Origin: GCA-2724215 sp015660315
Lineage (GTDB): Bacteria > Latescibacterota > UBA2968 > UBA8231
Direction of reading: 5' to 3'
DNA length: 18,249 nt
Assembly (NCBI GenBank): GCA_029941315.1
Contig: JAPYQE010000111.1
Location: 1 to 18,249, forward strand
The position numbers and the translations under genes are program-made. The notes beneath the pieces are model-generated. The model saw only the letters and a list, made by a program, of their open reading frames with translations, ran no database searches and was not told where the DNA came from. How positions within the stretch are numbered: the stretch's first letter is position 1; each line of letters begins with the position of its first letter. Positions 1 through 7,708 of this stretch are shown here, piece by piece.

Positions 1-301
1 TCAGAAAACCGCTGCCCAAAACCAACATCTCGACCTTAATTCCGGAAATCGCGCGACCACCTGGATAGAGGGGAAAAAATTGACGGGTGGAACTATCGAT
101 CAACTTTCCTTCGTGCAAACCGAGGCTCTCCGCCAGCTTGGCAATTGTACTAGAATCGGGGGTTATTTCATACCCTTCGATCTTTCCTAGATCAGTTGCA
201 GATAACCCGACTCGTTCGGCAAGGTCCGCCACCTCCAGTTCCTGACCTCGCCGTGCCTTGCCTATTATATCGCCAAATTCATCTTCCAACTGCACATACA
301 T
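1..301 (-). CDS. HTH (XRE-like) protein, possibly fused to a metallo-beta-lactamase fold (partial)
   Basis: The frame is open from an ATG at 301 to the window edge, giving about 100 residues; the C-terminus is missing. An AGGGGG ribosome-binding site lies just upstream of the ATG. Residues 15-70 look like a Cro/CI-type helix-turn-helix: a basic helix (GKARRG), then VADLAERVGLSATDLGKIEG and STIAKLAESLGL. From about residue 88 the text (ISGIKVEMLVLGSGF) resembles the first strand of a metallo-beta-lactamase fold. HTH plus MBL-hydrolase fusions beginning with a QLEDEFGDII-like stretch occur in environmental bacteria, but I recall this from family knowledge and the diagnostic HxHxDH motif is outside the window. 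It follows the lipoprotein gene by 23 nt and is probably the last gene seen of the same operon. The HTH part is fairly secure; the MBL part is a guess. Confidence 0.68.
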   Translation of the reverse strand, partial: MYVQLEDEFGDIIGKARRGQELEVADLAERVGLSATDLGKIEGYEITPDSSTIAKLAESLGLHEGKLIDSSTRQFFPLYPGGRAISGIKVEMLVLGSGFL

Positions 302-324
302 ATCACACCCCCTACTGCCCTTTT

Positions 325-951
325 TTAAGTTCGCTTTTCACCAGCGGTCAAACTATCCAAAAACTGATTAAAACTCTGTTCCCACTGGACGATGGTTGCA
401 AAAGGGCCAGTCAATTTAAAAAAGACCGCGCCTGATTTATGAACGGCAATCGCGCCGAGCATACGATAGTTTTCCCGAGTCTCTTCATTGCCCATCCCCG
501 CAGCGAACGTCCCGCTTATATCCACCATAGTTATCGCGATATCGGCTACATCTTTATTCCAACGTTTTGCCGTTTTACCGGTCGGACGACCATCCGGCTG
601 GCTAAACTGACCATACCATCGCTCGATATTGGCTTCAAGCCCCCCGCCTTGCCCCGGTCCAAAATAAAACACCCCCAATGTCGCCTCCCCTGCAGGACCG
701 GGAAGTCCGTATTGGGCTACCCGCATAGAACTGGATGGCGGCTGTGGAATCCACCCCTCTGGCGGCACACCCCCCAAGGGCCCCAAAGCCTGCAAACCCT
801 CTTTCACTTCGGCAATTGCGGCATTGGCGACAGGTTTAAATCCGTTTTCTGCCATAGCCGTTGCCGGTTCCTCCGAACTGAAATTCTGGCTGCAGCTAAC
901 CATTACGGCCAATAGAGCAACCAAGCCGATATGGGCTCTCAAGCTATTCAT
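325..951 (-). CDS. Predicted lipoprotein, conserved, function unknown
   Basis: This is a 208-residue protein. I chose the ATG at 951, which overlaps the pduO stop by 8 nt, rather than the longer upstream start, because it gives a clean lipoprotein signal: MNSLRAHIGLVALLAVMVSC, with the lipidated Cys at 20. The mature part has a conserved-looking core: WIPQPPSSSMRVAQYGLPG (67-85), then ATLGVFYFGPGQGGG, NIERWYGQF, DISGTFAAGM, and a C-terminal VFFKLTGPFATIVQWEQSF. I recognise this pattern from uncharacterised lipoproteins of diverse environmental bacteria, but no function is known to me. The conserved SSSMR/FYFG/KLTGP pattern suggests a small beta-rich periplasmic domain. It probably sits in the same transcript as pduO and the HTH gene. 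Confidence 0.83.
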   Translation of the reverse strand: MNSLRAHIGLVALLAVMVSCSQNFSSEEPATAMAENGFKPVANAAIAEVKEGLQALGPLGGVPPEGWIPQPPSSSMRVAQYGLPGPAGEATLGVFYFGPGQGGGLEANIERWYGQFSQPDGRPTGKTAKRWNKDVADIAITMVDISGTFAAGMGNEETRENYRMLGAIAVHKSGAVFFKLTGPFATIVQWEQSFNQFLDSLTAGEKRT

Positions 952-1516
952 TCCCGGCTCCTTCTCCCGGTTTCCATAATACATCCTCATCCCCATTCTT
1001 ATTGGCCGATCTCGCCAGTACAAATAACAAATCGGACAGCCGGTTGAGATATTTTAGCACGGATTCACCCACCACTTCGTCTCCAGCCAAGCGCCAAACC
1101 TCTCTTTCAGCCCGCCGACATACCGCACGGGCCATATGCAACCAAGCCGACGCCCCTGTCCCTCCGGGCAATACGAAACTTCGCAAAGGTCGTAAGTCCT
1201 CGTTGACGAGGTCGATCTGCTTTTCCAAATATTCGACCTGTGCATCCTGTAACCGCAAGCGCTCCCCCGCCTTCTCGCCCTCGGCGTACGGAACACACAA
1301 ATCAGCCCCGACATCAAATAGGTCATTTTGCACCCGTGCAAGCACTTCCACGGGTCCTGCACCGTGAACCCGGGCGAGACCTATTGTCGAATTTAATTCG
1401 TCAACACTGCCGTAGGCCTCAATTCGGGTATCTGTCTTGGCCACATCTGACATATCGCCCAGATGCGTCCGGCCAGCATCGCCGGTCTTCGTATAGATCT
1501 TAGATAGAGTGACCAT
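944..1516 (-). CDS. pduO: PduO-type ATP:cob(I)alamin adenosyltransferase
   Basis: The 190-residue protein transfers the adenosyl group of ATP to cob(I)alamin or cobyrinate diamide in the cytoplasm, making the coenzyme form. All hallmarks of the PduO/MMAB family are visible: the N-terminal ATP loop KIYTKTGDAGRTHLGD (6-21), AYGSVDELNS (35-44), SFVLPGGT (113-120), CRRAER (133-138) and LNRLSDLLFVLAR (157-169). Length is normal for the family. The ATG at 1516 has a GGAG site 5 nt upstream and lies inside the end of the truncated btuF-like gene (17-nt overlap), implying translational coupling. The neighbours are corrinoid genes, which supports use on imported or salvaged corrinoids. Symbols cobO or btuR are sometimes used for the same reaction, but those belong to a different fold. 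Confidence 0.96.
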   Translation of the reverse strand: MVTLSKIYTKTGDAGRTHLGDMSDVAKTDTRIEAYGSVDELNSTIGLARVHGAGPVEVLARVQNDLFDVGADLCVPYAEGEKAGERLRLQDAQVEYLEKQIDLVNEDLRPLRSFVLPGGTGASAWLHMARAVCRRAEREVWRLAGDEVVGESVLKYLNRLSDLLFVLARSANKNGDEDVLWKPGEGAGNE

Positions 1517-2060
1517 TCGCTCCGTTATATTTACTGAAATCTGTGATTATTCGACTTAGGGCTCTAGCCCCCCGTAGAATATTGGGACCGGCTTGCAGGA
1601 TCTCATCCGAGTGAATTTCGTGGACCCGCCGCATCCTCACCGCGGGCAACTCATCCCAGCCGGGCCTGGCGCAGATTTGCGCCACCTCAACCGGTTTTCC
1701 ACACCAGGAGGCGACGATCAAGTCCGGGCTTCGGGCAAGAACTTCATTCGGGTCAATCCGGCGCTCATTCGCACTGCGCTTAGAACGTAGTTCCGCGAAA
1801 ACATCAAGACCACCTAGGTGATCAATGAGGTCTCCGACCCAACCGATACCTCCAACTAAGGGATCTGGCCACTCCTCAAAAAAAACGGCTGGGCGTGTGC
1901 CTGTCGCCCTCGGCACCCTCAAACTAGCCAGTTCAGTTGCAAACCCAATCGCCAACCGCTTAGCCGCCGCCGATGCACCAAGCGCCGCACCAATAAGATG
2001 TACATTTTGGTCGCTATCGCAAAGGCGGTGCGGATTGAGCGCCAACACCGGCCGAATCAT
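1500..2060 (-). CDS. BtuF-like corrinoid-binding protein, C-terminal lobe only
   Basis: The 186-residue product matches only the second half of BtuF/periplasmic-binding-protein-2 proteins. It begins at the inter-lobe segment (VLALNPHRLCD, 5-15), then has the linker helix, RPAVFFEEWPDPLVGGIGWV (56-75), SPDLIVASWCG (111-121) and RPGWDELPAVRMRRVHEI (132-149), and ends ALSRII. The N-lobe (normally about 100-120 residues with the RIVSLxPSxTE motif) is absent. The ATG at 2060 has an AGGAG site 7 nt upstream, so the short version looks deliberately translated. There is no signal peptide, so the product as read would stay in the cytoplasm. It starts 6 nt after the porin stop and overlaps pduO by 17 nt. 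It could be a decayed second BtuF, or a cytoplasmic corrinoid-handling domain delivering to PduO. A full-length btuF exists at 5999-6913. Confidence 0.83.
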   Translation of the reverse strand: MIRPVLALNPHRLCDSDQNVHLIGAALGASAAAKRLAIGFATELASLRVPRATGTRPAVFFEEWPDPLVGGIGWVGDLIDHLGGLDVFAELRSKRSANERRIDPNEVLARSPDLIVASWCGKPVEVAQICARPGWDELPAVRMRRVHEIHSDEILQAGPNILRGARALSRIITDFSKYNGANGHSI

Positions 2061-2066
2061 AAGCTC

Positions 2067-3224
2067 CTAGAAATAGGTGGCAGCACTAAAAAGCAATGCC
2101 GCCCCTTTTACTTCGTTGCTGAGCGGATCAAGCGATTTTTCCCGGCGATAATCTAACTTAAAGACAGCCTCTGCATTGGGACGAAAATTAAGCCCCCAGG
2201 TCCACCGATGCTGACTGTCACCGTCGACATCGGTATCAAAATCAACCACTCCATAGCGAAGAACTCCGGTAAAAACCGACTGAGGTAAGGCATTGAGCCA
2301 TCCCCGGCCAAAATGAGCATTGCCTTGTATGTAGACTCCCGCCTGGTTTTCCTGCAATAAAGCAGTCTCAATAGGCACTTCAACCGAGGCACCGGCGTAT
2401 TCACCGACGAGTTCGAAAGCCCTCCATTTCACTTCCCAATCGAGCGCCCATATTGTCAACTCCTGCTTCTGAGCGACCCTTAATCCCTCAATTTCCCAAG
2501 CGTTATAGGCCCCCGCATGTAACGACACTCCGATTTCATATCCGGCTTGCGGGCTAAAAGCCAAACGACCGACAAGAGCGGGCCGGTTGTTATTATCCTT
2601 GAAATTCCCTCGCCCATCGGCAATACGCGTTCCGTTACCACTATCGCTTATCACACCTTCGTTGAAACCATTAACTGCATAAATTTCATAGGCAAGCCTT
2701 GCCACGGCCGAAGGATAGAATGAACCATAAAATCCCATACCCGCCTCTGAAAGCGCCGTCGGTATAATTTGCGTGCTAACTAATGGGCGGTCGGTCAGAT
2801 CATTGGCCGGGCTATCATGAGAGAGATTAAATCGCCCTAGCGGCGAAAGGATAATCCCACCGCGAAAGGTCAGCGCCGGATGGATCTCAAAATCGATTAC
2901 CGCGATTTCGAGTTTTATTTCTTCACCGCCTTCCTCAAACTCGAGTTCTGATACAACCTGCAGACGATCGGCAACCCGAGTATAGGAAAACAGGTTGAAT
3001 CGCTTGGCCTCAAAACCCAACTCCTCTGTCGCACCATCTGATCGCCCATAGCGGAAATGGACTTCGGAATACCCGCCAATCCGAGTCTTACCCTTTTCCC
3101 CAGTCATAAAGGGCTTATCGCCAATCCCGCCATCAACCAAGGGTCTTTCGTCGGCGTTGACGAATTGAAAAGACAGAATAAGCGCGAAAGCGCAGTATCG
3201 AGTTAGCACATTAAATCCGCGCAT
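2067..3224 (-). CDS. Outer-membrane beta-barrel, porin-like
   Basis: This 385-residue protein has a Sec signal peptide (about 1-24, ending FVNA). The mature sequence is made of short amphipathic strands separated by acidic or glycine-rich turns, and it ends in Phe (AATYF), the usual outer-membrane C-terminal signature. The order of segments (IGGYSEVHFRYG at 50-60; the RFNLFSYTRVADRLQVVSEL region; a tract near RGGIILSPLGRFNLSHDSP; the closing strand FKLDYRREKS) resembles phosphate-selective porin O/P-type barrels. There is no TonB box or plug domain, so it is not a BtuB-like receptor. A GAGAGGA ribosome-binding site precedes the ATG. It lies 12 nt after the Rieske gene and 6 nt before the BtuF-like gene. 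By context it may form the outer-membrane route for a substrate of this cobalamin-linked operon; the substrate cannot be read from the sequence. Confidence 0.88.
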   Translation of the reverse strand: MRGFNVLTRYCAFALILSFQFVNADERPLVDGGIGDKPFMTGEKGKTRIGGYSEVHFRYGRSDGATEELGFEAKRFNLFSYTRVADRLQVVSELEFEEGGEEIKLEIAVIDFEIHPALTFRGGIILSPLGRFNLSHDSPANDLTDRPLVSTQIIPTALSEAGMGFYGSFYPSAVARLAYEIYAVNGFNEGVISDSGNGTRIADGRGNFKDNNNRPALVGRLAFSPQAGYEIGVSLHAGAYNAWEIEGLRVAQKQELTIWALDWEVKWRAFELVGEYAGASVEVPIETALLQENQAGVYIQGNAHFGRGWLNALPQSVFTGVLRYGVVDFDTDVDGDSQHRWTWGLNFRPNAEAVFKLDYRREKSLDPLSNEVKGAALLFSAATYF

Positions 3225-3236
3225 TAACTTTCCTCT

Positions 3237-3650
3237 CTATCTAGTTGACGCATAAATAGTTACACGCCCATCTTTTTCAGTTACTATATATCGATTTAAT
3301 GCTCTTTGAGCCGGACCGCGTACCACTTCCCCCCGAAGGTCAAAAGTCGAACCATGACATGGGCAAACCAAAAACCCGCCCCCCGGCCGCACTTGACACC
3401 CCAAATGACTGCAGGTCATGCCCAGGGCTTGCAAGATCCCGTCATCGTGTTGCATTAACGCAATATCTTCTGATAATTCGACCGCCCGCACACGCACCCC
3501 CCCTTCCGCCAATAACGCCTCGTCAATGTCCGACCTTTTCAGTTCGAAGCCCCCCTGTGTCAATGCCGCTTGAAATGTCGGCAGACGCGCACAACCATAG
3601 AGCCCGAGTAAACCAACACCGACACTGCAAAGTGCTTGTCGTCGATCCAT
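3237..3650 (-). CDS. Rieske [2Fe-2S] lipoprotein
   Basis: This is a 137-residue single-domain Rieske protein. Cluster ligands are C80 and H82 (TCSHLGC) and C96 and H99 (CPCHGSTFD). C85 and C98 are placed to form the disulfide typical of high-potential bc1/b6f-type Rieske proteins rather than dioxygenase ferredoxins. The N-terminus MDRRQALCSVGVGLLGLYGC carries a twin-Arg-like start and a lipobox Cys at 20, suggesting export folded by Tat and anchoring as a lipoprotein. The start ATG shares one base with the stop of the di-haem gene (TAATG), with GGAG upstream. No cytochrome b partner is present, so it is not a bc1 subunit here. The likely role is a periplasmic electron carrier working with the adjacent di-haem protein. 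Confidence 0.94.
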   Translation of the reverse strand: MDRRQALCSVGVGLLGLYGCARLPTFQAALTQGGFELKRSDIDEALLAEGGVRVRAVELSEDIALMQHDDGILQALGMTCSHLGCQVRPGGGFLVCPCHGSTFDLRGEVVRGPAQRALNRYIVTEKDGRVTIYASTR

Positions 3651-4864
3651 TAAAGCGACTCCACAAAGGCAATAAGAGCTTGACGATCATCGGTCGATAG
3701 GCCCGTATAGGCATCACTAGAGCCTTGCGCCTCGCCCCCATGTTCGCCAATAGCCTCACTCACCGATCGCGCCCGGCCATCGTGCAAATAGAACTCTTCG
3801 CCATTGAGAAAATCCCCAACCAGGCGGGTCCCCCACAGTGGCGGGGTCCGCCACTCGCTACCATCAGCATCGCCGTCCGGCCTATTATCGGCCAAACCAG
3901 GTCCCATATCGTGCAGTAGCAAATCAGAATATAAATGCGCATCCACTTCGCTCAACTCGGGAATCCCACTGGTCCCCGTACGCATCATCGGCACATGGCA
4001 ACTGGCACAACCGATTTCGTCAAATAGTTGCTCTCCACGCAATACTTCAGCGGTTTCATTTCCCCTTGCCGGCGGTTTAAGCAGACGAACATAGAGGGCT
4101 GTTAGCAATACCGTGGAAGCTGGAATCTCTGGATCGCCCACTTCGTCACCAAGCGCGACCCCTCCAGCAACTTGTGGGTGATGGTTTTCGACGGGAATAA
4201 AATCGTTGGTAATGCCCATATCCTGCTGATAGGCCGCCGCGACTTGCTCAATAAGGGATGTGACCTGTGCCTTGCGCGAAAAACGCCCTAATTGCAGTTG
4301 ATCGCCCCCTCCGACATGATGCACAGGAACGAAATCCGGAGGCATCACCCAATTGGCACGGCCAGAAATGCCATTGGCGTCATCGTCGTCGGGGTCTGCA
4401 TTTGCAAGGATCGTCTCTACGGGTATCGCCTCAATCAATCCCATCCCAAAAACTGGCGGCGGCATGCGAAACGATAAATCGACGCCATTGGGAATAATCT
4501 CCAGCCGGAGACCAGGTATCGCCTTGTCCTGATGCTGGGGACCGCCTATGTCAACCGCTAAATCCGAGCCGCGGCTAAAGCGGAAAAAACCCATCTCTGG
4601 GGTGCCACGCCCATCGCCTGGATGACAGCCCTCACATGAAATATTATTGAAAATCGGGCCTAGGCCCTCGGCAACGGTAAATGCCCGTTCGAAGTTTTCA
4701 TCCCCAACGAGAAAGGCGCCATTTAAGTCATTGGACATTCCGTCTAATGGGGCGGTAAAATCATCACCGGCCGTTGGCGCTTCGGTCATCATCGCGTCGC
4801 ACCCCATCAACAGGACCAACCCTGCCAATCCGGCGTAGCGCACCAATATTAGCCTAATTCGCAT
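3650..4864 (-). CDS. Di-haem DHOR/DUF1111 family cytochrome c lipoprotein
   Basis: The 404-residue protein begins with a lipoprotein signal (lipobox LLMGC, Cys 22). It has two c-type haem sites, C77-x-x-C80-H81 (SCEGCH) and C286-x-x-C289-H290 (GCASCH), as expected for the di-haem oxidoreductase family (DUF1111, often annotated thiol oxidoreductase and distantly related to di-haem peroxidases). Other family-typical stretches are GPIFNNISCEGCHPGDGRG, RMPPPVFGMGLIEAIP (133-148), an acidic loop DPDDDDANGISGRANW (158-172), LLLHDMGPGLAD (315-326), RTPPLWG and FYLHDGRA (358-365). A strong AGGAG site precedes the ATG. It is the first gene of the second block of the locus and is translationally coupled to the Rieske gene. 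The enzymatic activity of this family is poorly defined; members often sit beside metal-uptake genes. Confidence 0.94.
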   Translation of the reverse strand: MRIRLILVRYAGLAGLVLLMGCDAMMTEAPTAGDDFTAPLDGMSNDLNGAFLVGDENFERAFTVAEGLGPIFNNISCEGCHPGDGRGTPEMGFFRFSRGSDLAVDIGGPQHQDKAIPGLRLEIIPNGVDLSFRMPPPVFGMGLIEAIPVETILANADPDDDDANGISGRANWVMPPDFVPVHHVGGGDQLQLGRFSRKAQVTSLIEQVAAAYQQDMGITNDFIPVENHHPQVAGGVALGDEVGDPEIPASTVLLTALYVRLLKPPARGNETAEVLRGEQLFDEIGCASCHVPMMRTGTSGIPELSEVDAHLYSDLLLHDMGPGLADNRPDGDADGSEWRTPPLWGTRLVGDFLNGEEFYLHDGRARSVSEAIGEHGGEAQGSSDAYTGLSTDDRQALIAFVESL

Positions 4865-4911
4865 GTAGATTTCTCCTAGTGCAAAACTATAATTAGGTCT
4901 AGCTTTTTTTT

Positions 4912-4938
4912 ATTTTAGTCACTACTAAAATTAATTTT
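4912..4938. promoter_or_regulatory. Palindromes in the AT-rich leader of the DHOR-Rieske block
   Basis: Two palindromes overlap in the 106-nt gap between btuC and the di-haem gene. The first has 8-bp arms ATTTTAGT and ACTAAAAT (4912-4919 and 4924-4931) around 4 nt. The second is the perfect 12-mer AAAATTAATTTT (4927-4938). No T-tract follows on the minus strand, so it is not an intrinsic terminator. The position, 48-74 nt upstream of the ATG at 4864, fits an operator for an internal promoter. I could not pick out a convincing -35/-10 pair. Confidence 0.45.
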
Positions 4939-4970
4939 AAATTGACCTCTACACAAGAGTCTGTTTTCCC

Positions 4971-6002
4971 CTAGTGTATTCCCCCCCTACGACGTAATAG
5001 ATAGAGGAAAAATGGTGCGCCCAAGAGCGAGGTTATAATGCCGATAGGTAATTCCGCCGGTTCAACTAACACGCGCGCCAATAAGTCGGCACCGACCATC
5101 AGAATCGCCCCACCGAGAATTGCACTTGGCAATAAGACTCGGTGATTAGGACCGACCAAAAGACGCATAACATGAGGCACAATTAAACCGACAAAACCAA
5201 TAATCCCACTCACCGCAACTGCCCCCGCCGCCAACAACGTTGCCCCGACGAGCAAGTGCCGTTTGACGCTCTCCACATCGACCCCAAGAAATTGGGCCTG
5301 CTCTTCCCCTTGAACAATCAAATCGAGGTCGCGGGCGTAGAACTGTAGAAAGAGACCGCCAACGACAATTTGCGGCCAAACCATATGCACATGCTCCCAA
5401 CGCCTAGAGGCCAAACTGCCCATCAGCCAAAATAGAATGCGCTGCACGTCGGCTCCGTCATTGGCGGCAATCATCATATATGAAGTTAACGCCGCGGCCA
5501 ACGAACCCAAGGCGATACCGCTGAGCAGCACCACCGTTGAGGGTAAACGCCCCCCACGCAATGAAATAGCATATACCGCCAAGGTCACCACCAAGGCACC
5601 AGCGAAGGCGAATAATCCCACGCCGCTTAGACCGAAGAACCAGAAATCCAACCCCGTAACAATGGCCAGCGTTGCCCCAAGCGCCGCTCCAGACGAAATG
5701 CCGATGATATAAGGATCAGCCATCGGGTTTTGAAAAAACCCCTGCATCACCGTGCCGCTCATCGCCAATGCCGCCCCAACCAAAACCGCCAATAGTATGC
5801 GGGGCAGGCGAATATCCCCGATAATGACGGCATCTACTCCATTCGCCGGCTCGCCCCATCCTGCCATTTGCACGAGTAATTCGACAATTCTCAGCGGGGC
5901 TATTTCCACCGGACCAATACCCAGTGACATAACGATTCCGACGCCCAATAGCGCCGTTAATCCGAAAATGGTATACCCCCTACCTATTGGCTTGGCGATC
6001 AT
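4971..6002 (-). CDS. btuC: BtuC-like vitamin B12 ABC transporter permease (FecCD family)
   Basis: The 343-residue polytopic inner-membrane protein has about ten predicted membrane segments and family motifs: DIRLPRILLAVLVGAALAMSG (63-83), QNPMADPYIIGISSGAALGA (91-110), and the coupling/ATPase-contact region GIIGFVGLIVPHVMRLLVGPNHR. Length is normal. The ATG is preceded by AAGGAG and overlaps the btuF stop by 4 nt (ATGA). FecCD permeases also serve siderophores. Assignment to cobalamin rests on the upstream cobalamin riboswitch, the BtuF partner and the linked adenosyltransferase. Confidence 0.93.
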   Translation of the reverse strand: MIAKPIGRGYTIFGLTALLGVGIVMSLGIGPVEIAPLRIVELLVQMAGWGEPANGVDAVIIGDIRLPRILLAVLVGAALAMSGTVMQGFFQNPMADPYIIGISSGAALGATLAIVTGLDFWFFGLSGVGLFAFAGALVVTLAVYAISLRGGRLPSTVVLLSGIALGSLAAALTSYMMIAANDGADVQRILFWLMGSLASRRWEHVHMVWPQIVVGGLFLQFYARDLDLIVQGEEQAQFLGVDVESVKRHLLVGATLLAAGAVAVSGIIGFVGLIVPHVMRLLVGPNHRVLLPSAILGGAILMVGADLLARVLVEPAELPIGIITSLLGAPFFLYLLRRRGGIH

Positions 6003-6913
6003 GGCTCCTTAAAAAGTTGCGGATGAATAGTCCGAGCTAATTGTTCATAGGCATTAACCAAACGCGGCCCAGGGCGCATCAGCCAATCCGCCTCTATGAA
6101 ATAGAGCCGGCTATCGCTAACCGCGGGAACCATTTTCCAACCATCCGTCTTTTGCAGCCGCAAAATCTCCGTGGCCAACGAATCTTGTCCCGTAGGAAGA
6201 TAGGTAGTGACGATGACTTCTGGTGCCCAAGACAGAATCGTCTCAAGACCGACTTGTGGCCAGGCTCCTTCTGCCACACTAGCCACATTAAATCCGCCGG
6301 CCTGTGTTATTACATCGTCGATCATAGTGCCCGGCCCCGCGGTATACACTGGATCGCTCCAATATCCCCATAAGACCCTGGGTTTACCTTGTGCCTGCGC
6401 AAGCCGATCTGCCACCTTTTGTATTCTCTTATCAAGCCCACCGTGTAAACGGGCGGCTTCCGCCTCAACCCCACAAAGCGCCCCGACGCGATCGACAGCC
6501 TGCAATAATTGCTGCAGACTCTGAATATCTAGGGAGAAAACGCGAATCCCCAATTCTCGCAAGGACCGGATCCCTTCGATATCATTGCCCCGCGCCGCTA
6601 AAACTAAATCGGGTTTAACCGCCACTATTTTTTCTAGATTAACCGAATTGAATCCGGCGACCTTTTCGACCTTGGCCACCTCTACTGGGAAATCGCAGAC
6701 TTCGGTAACGCCAACCACTTTATCGCCCAAGCCCAAAGCATAGAGCAATTCGGTATTGCTGGGTGCCAGCGAAACGATGCGTTCTGGCCCGCCTGCAATT
6801 GCTACTTCCACACCGAGATCATCGATCAATTTCACGGCATCGCTTTGTCCTGTCGCGACCATCACCAAGCCCAAAGCCACACCGATAAATCCTACCACAT
6901 TATTGACAATCAC
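5999..6913 (-). CDS. btuF: BtuF-like periplasmic cobalamin-binding protein
   Basis: The 304-residue substrate-binding protein of the periplasmic-binding-protein-2 type feeds the BtuCD channel. An N-terminal hydrophobic signal (about 1-22) is followed by the diagnostic N-lobe ERIVSLAPSNTELLYALGLG (44-63), CDFPVEV (73-79), LEKIVAVKPDLVLAARG, then the linker helix, the C-lobe KPRVLWGYWSDPVYTAGPG, SWAPEVIVTTY and RPGPRLVNAYEQLA. The start is GTG at 6913, overlapping the btuD stop by 4 nt (GTGA), with a strong GGAGGGGGA site upstream. Both lobes are intact, unlike the second BtuF-like gene at 1500-2060. Haem or siderophore binding is possible for the family, but the riboswitch argues for corrinoids. 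Confidence 0.93.
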   Translation of the reverse strand: MIVNNVVGFIGVALGLVMVATGQSDAVKLIDDLGVEVAIAGGPERIVSLAPSNTELLYALGLGDKVVGVTEVCDFPVEVAKVEKVAGFNSVNLEKIVAVKPDLVLAARGNDIEGIRSLRELGIRVFSLDIQSLQQLLQAVDRVGALCGVEAEAARLHGGLDKRIQKVADRLAQAQGKPRVLWGYWSDPVYTAGPGTMIDDVITQAGGFNVASVAEGAWPQVGLETILSWAPEVIVTTYLPTGQDSLATEILRLQKTDGWKMVPAVSDSRLYFIEADWLMRPGPRLVNAYEQLARTIHPQLFKEP

Positions 6914-7698
6914 CGTCTTTCCCCCTCCATACGCCGTGATAAAGGTATTACCCTTTGCCCCGCTTCAACTCGAATTCCAACTCCATAGACTTCCGCGAGA
7001 ACTTCGGCATTATATACCTCGGACGCCGGACCGAGCGCCCGAATCCGCCCATTGTCCATCAAAGCGACACGCTTGCAGTATTCAGCCGCGTAATTTAGAT
7101 CGTGGGTTGCACAGATGATGGCCAAACCCCTATCGTGGTTTAGCTTGTATAATAGGTCGAATAACTCGACTTGATAGTTTATATCCAAGTGATTTGTCGG
7201 CTCATCAAGCAACAAAACCTGCGGGTTTTGCGCCAAAGCCCTAGCGATAAATACCCGTTGCCGTTCTCCCCCAGACAGCTCGTCTATCCTGCGACCAATA
7301 AATTGAGTCGCCGCCGTCTGCTCAAGAGCGACATCAACCAACATTTGGTCTTCTATCCCGGGTGCCTTCATCCGCCCCAAATGCGGATATCGCCCCATCA
7401 TAACCAGTTGACGCACCTCAAAAGCAATTGAAGGAATGGTCTCTTGCGGCACCACCGCGATGTATCGAGCCAAGTCACGGCGCTTCATCCTCGAAAGATT
7501 CTCTCCCCCGATCCGTATCTCACCCGAATATTGCGGCACCACACCAGCAATTGTGCGAATTAATGTGCTCTTGCCGCAACCATTCGGCCCGATCACCCCA
7601 AGGAAATCCCCCTTGGCTAGGGCCAGATCGATGCCCTCTATGGCCGCTTCCCCCTTGCGGTACCCCGCGGCGACTTCCACTAAATTGACCAGGTTCAT
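6910..7698 (-). CDS. btuD: BtuD-like cobalamin ABC transporter ATPase
   Basis: The 262-residue ATPase energises BtuC. All motifs are intact: Walker A GPNGCGKST (37-45), Q-loop Gln 85 (AVVPQET), signature LSGGE (141-145), Walker B VLLLDEP (161-167) and H-loop His 199 (ATHD). I prefer the ATG at 7698, which reads MNLVNLVEVAAGYRKG; a TTG 12 nt upstream is possible but lies against the terminator U-tract. There is no good Shine-Dalgarno: the ATG follows the U-run of the riboswitch terminator by about 10 nt, so translation start is tightly tied to read-through. It overlaps btuF by 4 nt. Confidence 0.93.
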   Translation of the reverse strand: MNLVNLVEVAAGYRKGEAAIEGIDLALAKGDFLGVIGPNGCGKSTLIRTIAGVVPQYSGEIRIGGENLSRMKRRDLARYIAVVPQETIPSIAFEVRQLVMMGRYPHLGRMKAPGIEDQMLVDVALEQTAATQFIGRRIDELSGGERQRVFIARALAQNPQVLLLDEPTNHLDINYQVELFDLLYKLNHDRGLAIICATHDLNYAAEYCKRVALMDNGRIRALGPASEVYNAEVLAEVYGVGIRVEAGQRVIPLSRRMEGERR

Positions 7699-7708
7699 GA
7701 TTTTAACC

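Noticed and set aside
439..915. 158-aa plus-strand open frame
   Set aside because: It is antisense to the conserved lipoprotein gene; the composition is typical of a shadow frame.
2067..3224. Porin gene as a BtuB-type TonB-dependent receptor
   Set aside because: At 385 residues it is far too short, with no TonB box and no plug domain.
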